Below, piece by piece: positions 17,011-26,282 of a stretch of 64,000 bases of DNA. The notes beneath the pieces are model-generated. The model saw only the letters and a program-made list of their open reading frames with translations. It had not been told where the DNA came from and searched no databases. Source of the stretch: Streptomyces dangxiongensis. Its GTDB lineage: Bacteria; Actinomycetota; Actinomycetes; Streptomycetales; Streptomycetaceae. A program made the position numbers and the translations under genes. The stretch lies in NCBI RefSeq assembly GCF_003675325.1, contig NZ_CP033073.1, forward strand, positions 3,162,001 to 3,226,000, read 5' to 3'. How positions within the stretch are numbered: position 1 is the stretch's first letter; every line of letters starts with the position of its first letter.

Positions 17011-18288
17011 TCACTCCGTCACGTGGACCGGGTACCGGTTGGTCGCCGCGCCGGCCGCGGTCACCACCTGGATGTCCACCGCACCGGGCTCGACGTCGGC
17101 GGGTACGGGCACGGTCAGGGCGGTGTCCGTGGGGTTGCGGAAGCCGCCGGTGACGGGGACGAGGGGGACGTGGACGTCGACCGCGCCGATGCGGACCACC
17201 ATGCGGGCGAGGTGGTCGGCGGTCCGGGCGCCGGGCGGGACGAAACCGGCGCCGCGGATCTCGATGTCGTCGCCGGTACGGACGGGCCCGTCGAGGTCGC
17301 CGGGTTCGCGGGCGCGGACCACCGAGAGGATCACGGGGCGACCACCCTCGGCGTACTTGCCGGCCAGGTAGGTCCCGGCCGAGATGAGCACGATCACGGC
17401 CAGGCCCCAGGGCAGGTCGGGCAGCAGATCGGGGCGGCGGGCCAGCCGTACGGCGGCGAACAGCAGGGCGACGGCGCTGACGGCGACGTACTGGATGTCG
17501 GTGAAGGCGCCCCGGCCGGAGTCGTCGGTGAGCAGGTCGGCGGCGCGCGGCCGGTGGGCCGGCACCTTCTGGAGCCGCTGGGCGAGGATGCGCAGGCCCA
17601 CCACCCGGCGAACCAGGACGGCGATGCCGCACACCACGGCGAGGACGGTCAGCACACCCGCACCGCGTGCGAGGCCGAGGCCCGAGACCAGGGCGTCGCG
17701 TGCGGCCGGGTCGGAGGCCGCGGCCAGGCGGGCGGCCAGCAGCAGGACGGCGTAACCGACGAACAGCACCCAGCAGGCGGCCACGGTACGGGAGGTGGAC
17801 ATGCGGTTGTCCTCGCCGATCACCGGTGCGAGCGCTCCGCCGCGCGCCCGGTGGAGGAAGCAGGCGGCGGTCAGCGCACCGGCGACGGCGAGCGCGGCGA
17901 GCAGAGCGGCGGTCCGGGCGCCGGTCCAGCCCGCGCCGATCGCGGTGAGGGCCTCGGTGAGCAGCAGGACGGTGACCGCGCCCCACACCGTGTACACCGT
18001 CCGCAGCCACAGCCGGGCGAGCCAGGTGGCGCCCTCGGCCCGGCCGCGTTCGGCGACGGCCTCGGCCCGCTGGGTCAGTTCCTCGGAGACCCACTGGCGG
18101 GACGCCGGTGCGGAGTGCGCCACGGCGGCCGGCAGTCCCCGGCCGGCCGCGAACTCGTCGCGCCGGCGCAGGAACGCGGCGACGGCCCGCCGGTGCCCCT
18201 CCCCCGCGCCGTGCGGGCAGTCCCCGCAGGTGCAGCCGCCCTCGTCGCCCTCGGCACCCGTGCCCCCTCTGGCCTCCTGCACCGCCAT
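17011..18288 (-). CDS. Multi-pass membrane protein with N-terminal Cys motif and C-terminal beta domain
   Basis: 425 residues from ATG at 18288. Near the N-terminus CTCGDCPHG (C-x-C-x-x-C plus His) could bind metal. Then come a helical region (VSEELTQRAEAVAERGRAEG) and about six hydrophobic segments (TVYTVWGAVTVLLLTEAL, AALLAALAVAGALTAACFL, AACWVLFVGYAVLLLAARLA and others). The last 130 residues are a non-membrane, beta-rich domain (VRTGDDIEIRGAGFVPPGA) resembling an IPT/TIG Ig-like fold. I do not recognise a function. The reading frame remains open upstream to 18492, but coding character drops before 18288. Confidence 0.72.
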   Translation of the reverse strand: MAVQEARGGTGAEGDEGGCTCGDCPHGAGEGHRRAVAAFLRRRDEFAAGRGLPAAVAHSAPASRQWVSEELTQRAEAVAERGRAEGATWLARLWLRTVYTVWGAVTVLLLTEALTAIGAGWTGARTAALLAALAVAGALTAACFLHRARGGALAPVIGEDNRMSTSRTVAACWVLFVGYAVLLLAARLAAASDPAARDALVSGLGLARGAGVLTVLAVVCGIAVLVRRVVGLRILAQRLQKVPAHRPRAADLLTDDSGRGAFTDIQYVAVSAVALLFAAVRLARRPDLLPDLPWGLAVIVLISAGTYLAGKYAEGGRPVILSVVRAREPGDLDGPVRTGDDIEIRGAGFVPPGARTADHLARMVVRIGAVDVHVPLVPVTGGFRNPTDTALTVPVPADVEPGAVDIQVVTAAGAATNRYPVHVTE

Positions 18289-18535
18289 GCCCGACGCCCG
18301 CCTTCCCCATGACCTGCCGTCATGGCCGCCGGTCCGCGCGGTGCGCGCGACCGTCCGGCAACTGCCCGATGTCGACAGCGAATTGTGCCCTACATCAGGG
18401 CCTCGGGGGCCCTGGTGCGGGGGTGCCGCGGGTGAAGCGTGGACCGCCGTGTTGACCCGGCTGCGCACATTGCCGTACCGCCGGGTCGACACAGCGGGGG
18501 AAGTCCGTGGTGACGGAGGTGGCCGTACCGGGGCT

Positions 18536-19331
18536 TCAGCCGAGGAGGTCCGGTTCCCTGCGGCTGATGTCCTGCCACAGCGGCTGGTAGTTGATCCAGG
18601 CCACCAGGTCGCCGCCGAGCTGTTCCCGGGTGGCGACGGCCGGTCTGTGGTCGATGAGCACCGGGCGGCCCGCCGCCTTGGCCATTAGCTGCACCTGGCA
18701 GGAGCGCTCCAGGGACAGGAACCACCAGGCCGCCGCGTCCACCGAGTCGCCGACGGTGAGCAGCCCGTGGTTGCGCAGGACGAGCGCCTTGCGGGAGCCG
18801 AGCGTGGCGGCGATCCGGCGGCCCTCCCCGGCATCGACGGTGACACCGGTGTAAGCGTCGTACAGGGCGATGTCCTCGTAGAAGGCGCAGCTCTCCTGGG
18901 TGATCGGCTCGATGAGGTCGCCGAGGGCGGCGAGGGCGCGGCCGTGCACGGAGTGGCAGTGGGCGACGGCGACGACGTCCGGGCGGGCGGCGTGGACCTG
19001 GGCGTGGACGGTGAAGGCGGCCTGGTTGACGTGGTAGCGGCCCTCGACGACCTGCCCGTCCTGATTGGCGAGGACGAGGTCGCCGACGGTGACGTGCCGG
19101 AACGGCATCCCGAACGGGTTGACCCAGAAACAGTCGGTGAAACTCGGGGTCGCGGGCCGTGATGTGCCCGGACACCCCCTCCTCCAGGCCGGCCCGCCCG
19201 AAGATGCGCAGGGCGCCCGCGAGCCGCTCCTTGCGGTGCCGGCGTTCGTCCTCGGCCGACTCGTGCATGGGCGGCATGGCGAACCGAAGCTGGTCGGTGG
19301 GCAGCGGCAGGGGCGGTTCGGGCCCGCGCAT
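18536..19331 (-). pseudogene. Class II aldolase/adducin family protein, frameshifted
   Basis: ATG at 19331 follows GGAGG. The first frame codes RKERLAGALRIFGRAGLEEG and SGHITARDPEF, the normal start of the fold. At 19140-19142 an extra A (AAA where AA is expected) throws it out of frame. The other frame continues TDCFWVNPFGMPF to the stop with the metal-site motif AHCHSVHGRALAALG and RNHGLLTVG. Repaired length is 264 residues. Class II aldolases cleave sugar phosphates or act as metal-dependent epimerases; the substrate is unknown. One homopolymer indel in an otherwise intact gene points to a sequencing error. Confidence 0.85.
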
Positions 19332-19470
19332 AGGTCCTCCAGCACTGGGATTGCCGTACGGGCGGAAGTTACCTCCGGCCGGGGCGGAAGAGCAGAGCCG
19401 TCGTGTGAAGATGCCGTATGCCGCGGATACCCGACAGAGGATGTCGGCATTCCCGGCGAGAGTGTCCTGT

Positions 19471-19938
19471 ATGAACTGGGCAGCCTTCAGCACCGCCGCA
19501 CCCGAACTGGCGGCGACCACCGAGAAGCGTTTCGGCGCGTACCGTCATCATGTTCTCGCGACCCTCCGCAAGGACGGTTCGCCCCGCACGTCCGGCCTCG
19601 AGGTCCGTTTCCTGGGCGGGGAACTCTGGCTCGGCATGATGCCGGGCTCCCTCAAGGCCCTCGACCTGCGCCGCGACCCCCGCTTCGCCCTCCAGGCCAA
19701 CCCCGGCGAGGGGACGGGCATGGGCGGTGGAGACGTACGGGTCAGCGGGCGGGCGTACGAGGTGGAGGACGGCGCGGCGAAGGCCGCGTACGTGAAAGAG
19801 GTGGAACCGCCGCAGCCGTTCCACCTCTTCCGCACCGAGCTGACGGAGGTCGTACGGACCTCCGTCGAGGACGACAGGTATCTCGTCACCCGTGTCTGGA
19901 AGCCGGGAGAGCCGGTGCGCACTCTCCGGCGGAGCTAG
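19471..19938 (+). CDS. Pyridoxamine 5'-phosphate oxidase-like (flavin/F420-binding) protein
   Basis: 155 residues from ATG at 19471; an in-frame ATG at 19441 is possible but adds nothing conserved. The split beta-barrel pattern is clear: FGAYRHHVLATLRKDGSPRTSGLEVRF, then ELWLGMMPGSLKALDLRRDPRFAL and VRVSGRAYEVED. Such proteins bind FMN, F420 or haem. True PNPOx phosphate-binding residues are not obvious, so this is more likely a general flavin/F420-dependent reductase-type protein. Convergent with guaA, whose stop lies 13 bp away. Confidence 0.82.
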   Translation: MNWAAFSTAAPELAATTEKRFGAYRHHVLATLRKDGSPRTSGLEVRFLGGELWLGMMPGSLKALDLRRDPRFALQANPGEGTGMGGGDVRVSGRAYEVEDGAAKAAYVKEVEPPQPFHLFRTELTEVVRTSVEDDRYLVTRVWKPGEPVRTLRRS

Positions 19939-19951
19939 GCCCCGGGGAGGA

Positions 19952-21532
19952 CTACTCCCACTCGATGGTGCCCGGCGGCTTGGAGGTCACGTCGAGCACG
20001 ACCCGGTTGACGTCCCGGACCTCGTTGGTGATGCGGGTGGAGATGCGGGCGAGGACGTCGTAGGGCAGCCGGGACCAGTCGGCGGTCATGGCGTCCTCGG
20101 AGGAGACAGGGCGCAGCACGACCGGGTGGCCGTAGGTGCGGCCGTCGCCCTGGACGCCCACGCTGCGGACGTCTGCGAGCAGCACGACCGGACACTGCCA
20201 GATGTCGCGGTCGAGACCGGCCGCGGTCAGCTCCTCGCGGGCGATGGCGTCGGCCTCGCGCAGCAGGTCGAGACGCTCCTTGGTCACCTCGCCGACGATG
20301 CGGATGCCCAGGCCGGGGCCGGGGAACGGCTGGCGCTGGACGATCTCCTCGGGCAGGCCCAGCTCCTGGCCGACCATGCGGACCTCGTCCTTGAACAGCA
20401 TGCGCAGCGGCTCGATCAGCTTGAACTCGAGGTCCTCGGGCAGGCCGCCGACGTTGTGGTGCGACTTGATGTTCGCGGCGCCGGTGCCGCCGCCGGACTC
20501 CACGACGTCCGGGTACAGGGTGCCCTGGACGAGGAACTCCACGGCCGGGCCCTCGTCGGCGATGATCTCGGCCTGGGCCTGCTCGAAGACGCGGATGAAC
20601 TCGCGGCCGATGATCTTCCGCTTCTCCTCGGGATCGCTGACCCCCTTGAGGGCGGTGAGGAAGCGCTCCTCGGCGTCGACGACCTTCAGCTGGACGCCGG
20701 TGGCCGCGACGAAGTCCTTCTCGACCTGCTCGGTCTCACCCTTGCGCATCAGGCCGTGGTCGACGTAGACGCAGGTCAGTTGGTGACCGATGGCCTTCTG
20801 CACGAGGGCGGCGGCGACCGCGGAGTCCACCCCGCCGGACAGACCGCAGATCACGCGCTTGTCGCCGACCAGTTCGCGGATCGCGGCGACCTGCTCCTCG
20901 ATCACGTTGCCGGTGGTCCAGTCCGGCTTCAGGCCCGCACCGCGGTACAGGAAGTGCTCCAGCACCTGCTGGCCGTGCGTGGAGTGCATGACCTCGGGGT
21001 GGTACTGGACGCCGTAGAGCTTCTTGTCGTCGTTCTCGAAGGCGGCGACCGGGACGACGTCGGTGGACGCGGTCACCGTGAAGCCTTCGGGCGCGGCGGA
21101 ACAGGCGTCGCCGTGCGACATCCACACGTGCTGCTCGGCGGGGGTGCCCTCGAAGAGGGTGGAGGACACCCGGGAGACCTGGAGGTCGGTGCGGCCGTAC
21201 TCGCGGGCACCGGTGTTGTCGACCGTGCCGCCGAGGCTCTGCGCCATCAGCTGGAAGCCGTAGCACATGCCGAAGACGGGGACGCCGGATTCGAAGATCT
21301 CGCGGTCGAGGCGGGGAGCGCCCTCCTCGTACACCGACGAGGGGCCGCCGGAGAGGATGATGGCCGCGGGCTTCTTGGCGAGCATCTCCCGGACCGGCAT
21401 GGTGCTCGGCACGATCTCGCTGTAGACCCGCGCCTCGCGGACGCGACGGGCGATGAGCTGGGCGTACTGCGCGCCGAAGTCCACGACCAGAACGGTGTCG
21501 GGGTTGGCGGCAGTGTGAGTCGCTGATGACAC
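19952..21532 (-). CDS. guaA: GMP synthase (glutamine-hydrolysing)
   Basis: 526 residues, the usual actinobacterial length, from GTG at 21532 with AGAAGG upstream. The N-terminal class I amidotransferase has Cys90 in VFGMCYGFQ and the His/Glu pair in QYHPEV. The PP-loop is GLSGGVDSA, followed by KSHHNVGG and the C-terminal dimerisation domain ending [11 protein letters not shown]. It converts XMP to GMP with ATP and glutamine, the last step of guanine nucleotide synthesis, after the IMP dehydrogenase coded 20 kb away in this window. No purine riboswitch was recognised in the short upstream region. Confidence 0.97.
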   Translation of the reverse strand: MSSATHTAANPDTVLVVDFGAQYAQLIARRVREARVYSEIVPSTMPVREMLAKKPAAIILSGGPSSVYEEGAPRLDREIFESGVPVFGMCYGFQLMAQSLGGTVDNTGAREYGRTDLQVSRVSSTLFEGTPAEQHVWMSHGDACSAAPEGFTVTASTDVVPVAAFENDDKKLYGVQYHPEVMHSTHGQQVLEHFLYRGAGLKPDWTTGNVIEEQVAAIRELVGDKRVICGLSGGVDSAVAAALVQKAIGHQLTCVYVDHGLMRKGETEQVEKDFVAATGVQLKVVDAEERFLTALKGVSDPEEKRKIIGREFIRVFEQAQAEIIADEGPAVEFLVQGTLYPDVVESGGGTGAANIKSHHNVGGLPEDLEFKLIEPLRMLFKDEVRMVGQELGLPEEIVQRQPFPGPGLGIRIVGEVTKERLDLLREADAIAREELTAAGLDRDIWQCPVVLLADVRSVGVQGDGRTYGHPVVLRPVSSEDAMTADWSRLPYDVLARISTRITNEVRDVNRVVLDVTSKPPGTIEWE

Positions 21533-21631
21533 GGGGTGCCTTCTGGTGGTCGGGCGGGGGTCTGTGCTACCGAGTCTAACGGGGTGGACGGGGAGGCTTC
21601 CTCTGCTGAGGGCCCGTGGCATACTGGCGCC

Positions 21632-21703
21632 ATGCTCCAGCACGCGATCTTCGTCTTTACCTATGGCACCCGGCCCGCCGGCTGCCATGGTCGTGCTGCT
21701 TGA
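21632..21703 (+). CDS. Candidate Phe/Tyr leader peptide
   Basis: A 23-codon frame: [17 protein letters not shown] then CHGRAA and TGA. It contains Phe, Phe and Tyr within five codons (TTC, TTT, TAT); TTT and TAT are rare in Streptomyces, which favours a role for the codons themselves. CATACT at 21620-21625 could be a -10 placing transcription start at or near the ATG, that is, a leaderless message. A strong terminator begins 23 bp after the stop and the next gene is chorismate mutase, the branch to Phe and Tyr. This is the layout of ribosome-mediated attenuation. No translation evidence is available. Confidence 0.6.
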   Translation: MLQHAIFVFTYGTRPAGCHGRAA

Positions 21704-21725
21704 GCGAACCGCCAAGCGACTTCCC

Positions 21726-21766
21726 AGGCGCCCCGGGCCGACAAGGCCCGGGGCGCCTGTCGTTTT
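21726..21766 (+). terminator. Rho-independent terminator/attenuator before chorismate mutase
   Basis: Perfect 14-bp stem (AGGCGCCCCGGGCC with its complement), 5-nt loop GACAA, then GTCGTTTT. GGCCCG inside the leader-peptide frame could instead pair with CGGGCC of the left arm, giving a possible antiterminator. Confidence 0.75.
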
Positions 21767-21816
21767 CCGGGTTCTGCCGTTCCAGGGCATCCGCCGTCCC
21801 GACCGAGGAGCCCGAC

Positions 21817-22180
21817 GTGACCACCACCAGCCCGCACCTGAGCACCGCCAGCCTCCGCGCGACCACCGCCCACCCGCACGCCACCACCTCCGGCGCGCAC
21901 GCGACCGCCACCGGTCCGCACGCGACCGCCACCAGTCCGGAAACGGTCATCGCCGACGCCCCGGGAGCGCATCGACGTGCTCGACGACCGGATCATCGGC
22001 CTCGTCCAGGAGCGGATGGCCGTCTCCGCCGTCGTCCAGCAGACCCGGATCGCCTCCGGCGGCCGGCGGGTGAACCTGTCCCGCGAGATGGAGATCCTCG
22101 GCCGCTACCGCGACGCGCTCGGCAAGCCGGGCACCTCCCTCGCCATGACCCTGCTGGAGCTGTGCCGGGGTCGCGTCTGA
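21817..22180 (+). pseudogene. Chorismate mutase (AroQ type), frameshifted near N-terminus
   Basis: GTG at 21817 follows GAGGAG. The first 47 residues are Thr/Ala/His low complexity, including two 21-bp tandem units (21896-21937). At 21959-21962 CCCC replaces the expected CCC, and the frame moves. The second frame holds the enzyme: ERIDVLDDRIIGLVQERM, RRVNLSREMEILGRY and LLELCRGRV, the AroQ helix pattern with its catalytic Arg/Lys/Glu positions. Repaired length is 120 residues. It converts chorismate to prephenate for Phe and Tyr. A translation start inside the second frame is an alternative that would keep it functional as drawn. Confidence 0.8.
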
Positions 22181-22410
22181 GTTCGCCCCCGTTCTCACCC
22201 GTACGGCGCGTGACCAGTGCGCGCACCGCGTCGTTGAGGGGGTCGTCCGTGCCGGCCCGGGGCCGGCCGACGGAGAACCGCACACCGGCCGGAGCCCACA
22301 GGCGGGGATCGCCTGCGCAGGCCTCTGGTCGCAAGAAGCGAGCGGCGCGCTCCCCCGGGCGCCGCTTCCGGGCACCGGCGCCGCCCCGACGCCGGTGCCG
22401 ACCGGCACAT

Positions 22411-22442
22411 GGGCCCCGCGGCCTCTCCGTCCCGCGGGGCCC
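22411..22442 (+). terminator. Hairpin downstream of chorismate mutase
   Basis: 11-bp stem GGGCCCCGCGG/CCGCGGGGCCC with a 10-nt loop, followed by TTCGTC. Confidence 0.7.
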
Positions 22443-22557
22443 TTCGTCATGCCCGGCACCGGGACGGGGCGCATACGTGACTCAGGTCACAGGGGAACAA
22501 CACGGCCCCGGAGCAACCCTTCGCGCTTCTCGCTGATCAAACCTGCCGGATCAACAA

Positions 22558-22607
22558 ACGGTGAGAGGGACCTGCCTCCGGAGGGGGAGGCAGGTCCCTC
22601 TCACCGT
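22558..22607. terminator. Very long hairpin terminator downstream of GMC oxidoreductase
   Basis: A perfect 22-bp stem with a 6-nt loop, running from ACGGTGAGAGGG to its complement ending CACCGT. It lies 42 bp beyond the oxidoreductase stop and can work in both directions. Confidence 0.85.
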
Positions 22608-22649
22608 TCGTCCGCGGCTCAGCCGCGCGATCCGTCCGCGCCGTTCCGG

Positions 22650-24429
22650 TCACTTCTTCGGCGGCACCGCCGGTATCCCAAGGAACGGCAGCCGCAGCGC
22701 GCCGAACGCGTCCGCGGGGACCACCGGGGTCTGCGGTTCCACCGGCTTCAGCCGCTCGTACGCCGCTCCCCGCGCCGGACGCGGATCCTGCTCGCCCTTG
22801 TTCGGCCAGAACGACATGGCCCGTTCGGCCTGCGCCGTGATCGTCAGCGAGGGGTTCACGCCCAGGTTCGCCGAGACCGCGGCGCCGTCCACCACCGAGA
22901 TGCCGGGGTGGCCGTAGAGGCGGTGGTACGGGTCTATCACTCCCGTCTCCGCGGAGTCGCCGATGGGGCAGCCGCCGAGGAAGTGCGCGGTGAGCGGGGT
23001 GCCCATCAGCTCGCCGACGTTGCTGCCGGCGAAGCCGTTGATCTCGGCGGCGAGCGCGGAGGCGGCCTGGGTCGCGGCCCTGATCTGCTTGGGGTTGGGC
23101 GAGCCGTGCCCCTGCCCGGGCGGTGAGCAGCCCCTTGCCGACGCCGCCGGGCTTCAGGAACGTGGTCAGCGAGTTGTCCAGCGACTGCATGACGAGGCCG
23201 ATGATGGTCCGCTCCGACCAGCGCCGGTTGGACAGGGAGCGGGCGACCAGCATCGGGTGCCGGGCCGCGTTCGCCAGCCAGGCCAGCATGCGCGAGGAGC
23301 CCTCCGCGTACGGCACCTGGAGGATCGACAGGCTGCCCATGGAGTTGGAGCCCTTGCCGTAGCGGACCGGTTCGATGTGGGTGCTGGCGTCCGGGTGGAT
23401 CGAGGAGGTGATGGCGACGCCCCGGGTGAAGTCGGCCCGTGGCGCGCCGGTGGCCCGGTGGTAGCGGCGGTTGTCGGTCTGCGCGCCGACCAGCGCCTCG
23501 GAGTTGGTGCGGGTGAGGTCGCCGAGCCGGGGGGACAGGTAGGGCAACTGGCCGCCGGCCTTCATGCGGTGCAGCAGGGTCTGGGTGCCGTAGGTGCCGG
23601 CCGCGAGGACGACCCTGCGGGCGGTGAAGGTCCGGCCCTGCCCCCTCTTCTTCCGGTCCGTCGGCAGGGTCGTGACCGCGTAGCCGCCCCGCGAGTCGTC
23701 CGTGACGGACACGACGGTCGTCATGGGGTGGACGACCGCGCCCGCCTTCTCGGCGAGGTACAGGTAGTTCTCGTTGAGGGTGTTCTTCGCGCCGTGCCGG
23801 CAGCCGGTCATGCACTCGCCGCACTCGATGCAGGCCTTCCGGCCGGGGCCGGCGCCGCCGAAGTACGGGTCGTTCACCTCCGCCCCGGGCCGGGCCTTCG
23901 TCTTCCCGTCGGCGTCCTTGCCGTCGCCGAAGAACACGCCGACCGGCGCGAGGTGGAAGGTGTCGGCGACGCCCATCCGCCCGGCCGCCGCCTTCAGGTG
24001 CACGTCGGAGGGGGTCATGGTGGGGTTGATCCGGACGCCGAGCATGCGCTGGGCCTGGTCGTAGTACGGCTTCAGCTCTTCCTGCCAGTCGGTGATGTCC
24101 CGCCACTGGGGGTCGTCGAAGAAAGGCTTCGGCGGTACGTAGAGGGTGTTGGCGTAGTTGAGCGAGCCGCCACCGACGCCCGCGCCGGCCAGCACCATCA
24201 CGTCGCCCAGGAGATGGATGCGCTGGATGCCGTAGCAGCCGAGCCGGGGGGCCCACAGGTAGTTCTTCAGGTCCCAGGAGTTGCGCGGGAGGTCCTCGCG
24301 GGTGAAGCGGCGGCCGGCCTCCAGGACGCCCACCCGGTATCCCTTCTCGGTGAGGCGCAGGGCGGACACCGAGCCGCCGAAGCCTGAGCCGACGATGAGG
24401 ACGTCGTAGTCGTAAGCGTCCTGGGGCAC
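22650..24429 (-). pseudogene. GMC-family (cholesterol oxidase-like) FAD oxidoreductase, frameshifted
   Basis: GTG at 24429 with AGGAG 7 nt upstream. The FAD-binding motif VLIVGSGFGGSVSALRL lies at the N-terminus, then GAGVGGGSLNYANTL. An unusual cysteine cluster CIECGECMTGC suggests a metal or Fe-S site in this subgroup. The frame breaks at 23115-23117 (CCC where CC is expected), after GKGLLTAR. The C-terminal half in the other frame has the GMC active-site region LTAHFLGGCPIG and GHPGISVVDGAAV. Repaired length is 592 residues. It probably oxidises an alcohol or sterol. Aldehyde dehydrogenase just upstream fits a two-step alcohol to acid conversion. Confidence 0.85.
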
Positions 24430-24540
24430 GGGTGTCTCCTCATTGGGTGTGCGTGCGGGCCGTCCGTGGTCTTACGCGCTCGCGCGGCCGAGGGAGCGGG
24501 GGGCGCCCGCCGGCTGCGGCCCCGCGCCCCCGCGCCGCAC

Positions 24541-26154
24541 TCAGCGGAACCGGAAGGCCTTCATGAGCCGCAGGCTCGTGCTCATGAAGGCGGCGTACTT
24601 CTCGTCCGTCATGCCCAGCGAGGGCGCCATGGGCAGCAGCCGCTGCCGGGCCACGGTCTGGGCCTCGGTGTACTTGAGGATGCCCTCGGAGCCGTGGCGG
24701 CGGCCCAGGCCGGAGTCCTTCATGCCGCCCATGGGGGACTGGACGCTGCCGTAGGCGGGGGCGTAGCCCTCGTTGATGTTGACCGTGCCGGTGCGCAGGC
24801 GGGAGGCGATCTCCCGGCCGCGGCGGGCGTTCCGCGTCCAGACGGAGGCGTTGAGGCCGTACGGTGTGGCGTTGGTGCGCTCGACGGCCTCGTCGTCGGT
24901 CGTGAAGCGGTAGACGGAGACGACCGGACCGAAGGTCTCCTCCTCGCAGACGGCCATGGAGTCGACGACGCCGTCGAGGATGGTGGGTTCGAAGAAGTAG
25001 GGACCGATGTCGGGCCGGGCCACCCCGCCGGCGAGCACCTTCGCGCCCTTGGCGACGGCCTCCTCGACGTGCCGTTCGACGGTCTGCAACTGCCGCTCGC
25101 CGACCAGCGAGCCCATGTCGGCGCCGTAGGCGAGGGAGCCGCCGAGCCGCATGGCCCGGGTGCGGGCGGTGAAGCGCTCCAGGAAGGCGTCGGCGACGGA
25201 GTCGTGGACGTACAGCCGCTCGATGGAGATGCACAACTGGCCGGCGGAGGAGAAGCAGGCCCGGACGGCTCCGGCGGCGGCCTTCTCGATGTCGGCGTCG
25301 TCCAGCACCAGCATGGCGTTCTTGCCGCCCAGTTCGAGGGAGACGCCGATCAGGCGGGCGGCGGCGCCGACGGCGACCTCGCGGCCGGTGCGGGTGGAGC
25401 CGGTGAAGGAGACGTAGTCGGCGTGCCTGACCAGCTCCGGCCCGACGACCGGGCCCTCGCCGAGGACGACCTGGAAGACACCGTCGGGCAGCCCGGCCTC
25501 GACGAGCAGGTCACGCGCCCACAGCGCGGTGAGGCAGGTCTCCGTGTCCGGCTTCATCACCACGGCGTTGCCGGCCGCGAAGGCGGGCAGGGCGTCGCCG
25601 ACGGACAGCTCCAGCGGATAGTTCCAGGGGGCGATCTGGCCCACGACCCCGCGTGGGTGCCGGAGTTCGGTGACCTGCGTCAGGGCCGGCACGGCGCCCG
25701 CGTGCCGCCTGGGGCGCAGATAGGCGGCGGCCCGGCGGCCGTAGTGGCGGGCGGCGACGGCGACGGCCTGCACCTCCTCGTGCGCGTGCAGGCGGGCCTT
25801 GCCGGTCTCAAGCTGGATCAGGTCGAGGACCTCGGCCTGCCGCTCCAGCACCAGGTCGTGGAAGCGGAGCAGGACGGCGGCCCGCTGCCGTACCGGTACC
25901 TTCGCCCACACGGCCTGCGCGGCGCGGGCCGCCTCGAAGGCCCCGCGGACGTCGTCCGGGGTGGACTCGGGCAGGTCGGCCAGTCTCTCGCCGGTGAGGG
26001 GGGTGTGGTTGGCGGTACGGCCGGTGCCGGCGACTCCCTTGACGAGCTGGGCCACCAGCTCCGGGGTGACCACGTCGGCGGCCGTGCGGGCGCCTTCTGG
26101 AGCGGGCGCGAGCGGGTTGGTACCGGCGATGTCCGGGGCCTGCGTGTCCGTCAT
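24541..26154 (-). CDS. NAD(P)-dependent aldehyde dehydrogenase (succinate-semialdehyde dehydrogenase type)
   Basis: 537 residues. The family pattern is complete: GQIAPWNYPL, NAVVMKPDTETCLTALWA, FTGSTRTGREVA, the catalytic Glu in LELGGKNAM, the catalytic Cys in FSSAGQLCISIERL, and EETFGPVVSVYRF. The sequence resembles the GabD2-type succinate-semialdehyde dehydrogenases of actinobacteria, but the substrate is inferred. It lies 111 bp upstream of the GMC oxidoreductase on the same strand and is likely co-transcribed with it. A 16-bp palindrome 75 bp upstream of the start may be its operator. Confidence 0.9.
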   Translation of the reverse strand: MTDTQAPDIAGTNPLAPAPEGARTAADVVTPELVAQLVKGVAGTGRTANHTPLTGERLADLPESTPDDVRGAFEAARAAQAVWAKVPVRQRAAVLLRFHDLVLERQAEVLDLIQLETGKARLHAHEEVQAVAVAARHYGRRAAAYLRPRRHAGAVPALTQVTELRHPRGVVGQIAPWNYPLELSVGDALPAFAAGNAVVMKPDTETCLTALWARDLLVEAGLPDGVFQVVLGEGPVVGPELVRHADYVSFTGSTRTGREVAVGAAARLIGVSLELGGKNAMLVLDDADIEKAAAGAVRACFSSAGQLCISIERLYVHDSVADAFLERFTARTRAMRLGGSLAYGADMGSLVGERQLQTVERHVEEAVAKGAKVLAGGVARPDIGPYFFEPTILDGVVDSMAVCEEETFGPVVSVYRFTTDDEAVERTNATPYGLNASVWTRNARRGREIASRLRTGTVNINEGYAPAYGSVQSPMGGMKDSGLGRRHGSEGILKYTEAQTVARQRLLPMAPSLGMTDEKYAAFMSTSLRLMKAFRFR

Positions 26155-26228
26155 GAGGCGCAGGGTATGCCGCGGCGCAGGCTTTGTGTACCCGTCGGTA
26201 ACGGGGATTCACGCAGTACGCACATCCC

Positions 26229-26244
26229 GCCAGTGATCACTGGC
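26229..26244. promoter_or_regulatory. 16-bp perfect palindrome, candidate operator
   Basis: GCCAGTGATCACTGGC sits between the aldehyde dehydrogenase start and the stop of the upstream kinase gene, placed to control the dehydrogenase/oxidoreductase pair. Confidence 0.5.
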
Positions 26245-26282
26245 AGCGAATATGCTGATCATGGGCGTCGAGTGGGCGGCCC

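Larger units (their letters stand above)
22181..22649. other. 469-bp non-coding stretch with two terminators
   Basis: No convincing gene. Two hairpins lie here (22411-22442 and 22558-22607), listed separately. Confidence 0.6.

Noticed and set aside
16770..17153. Plus-strand frames over the 30-bp repeat region
   Set aside because: Composition driven by the repeat; all run into the antisense of the membrane-protein gene.
21533..21631. Purine riboswitch upstream of guaA
   Set aside because: The gap is short and shows no purine-aptamer core loops.
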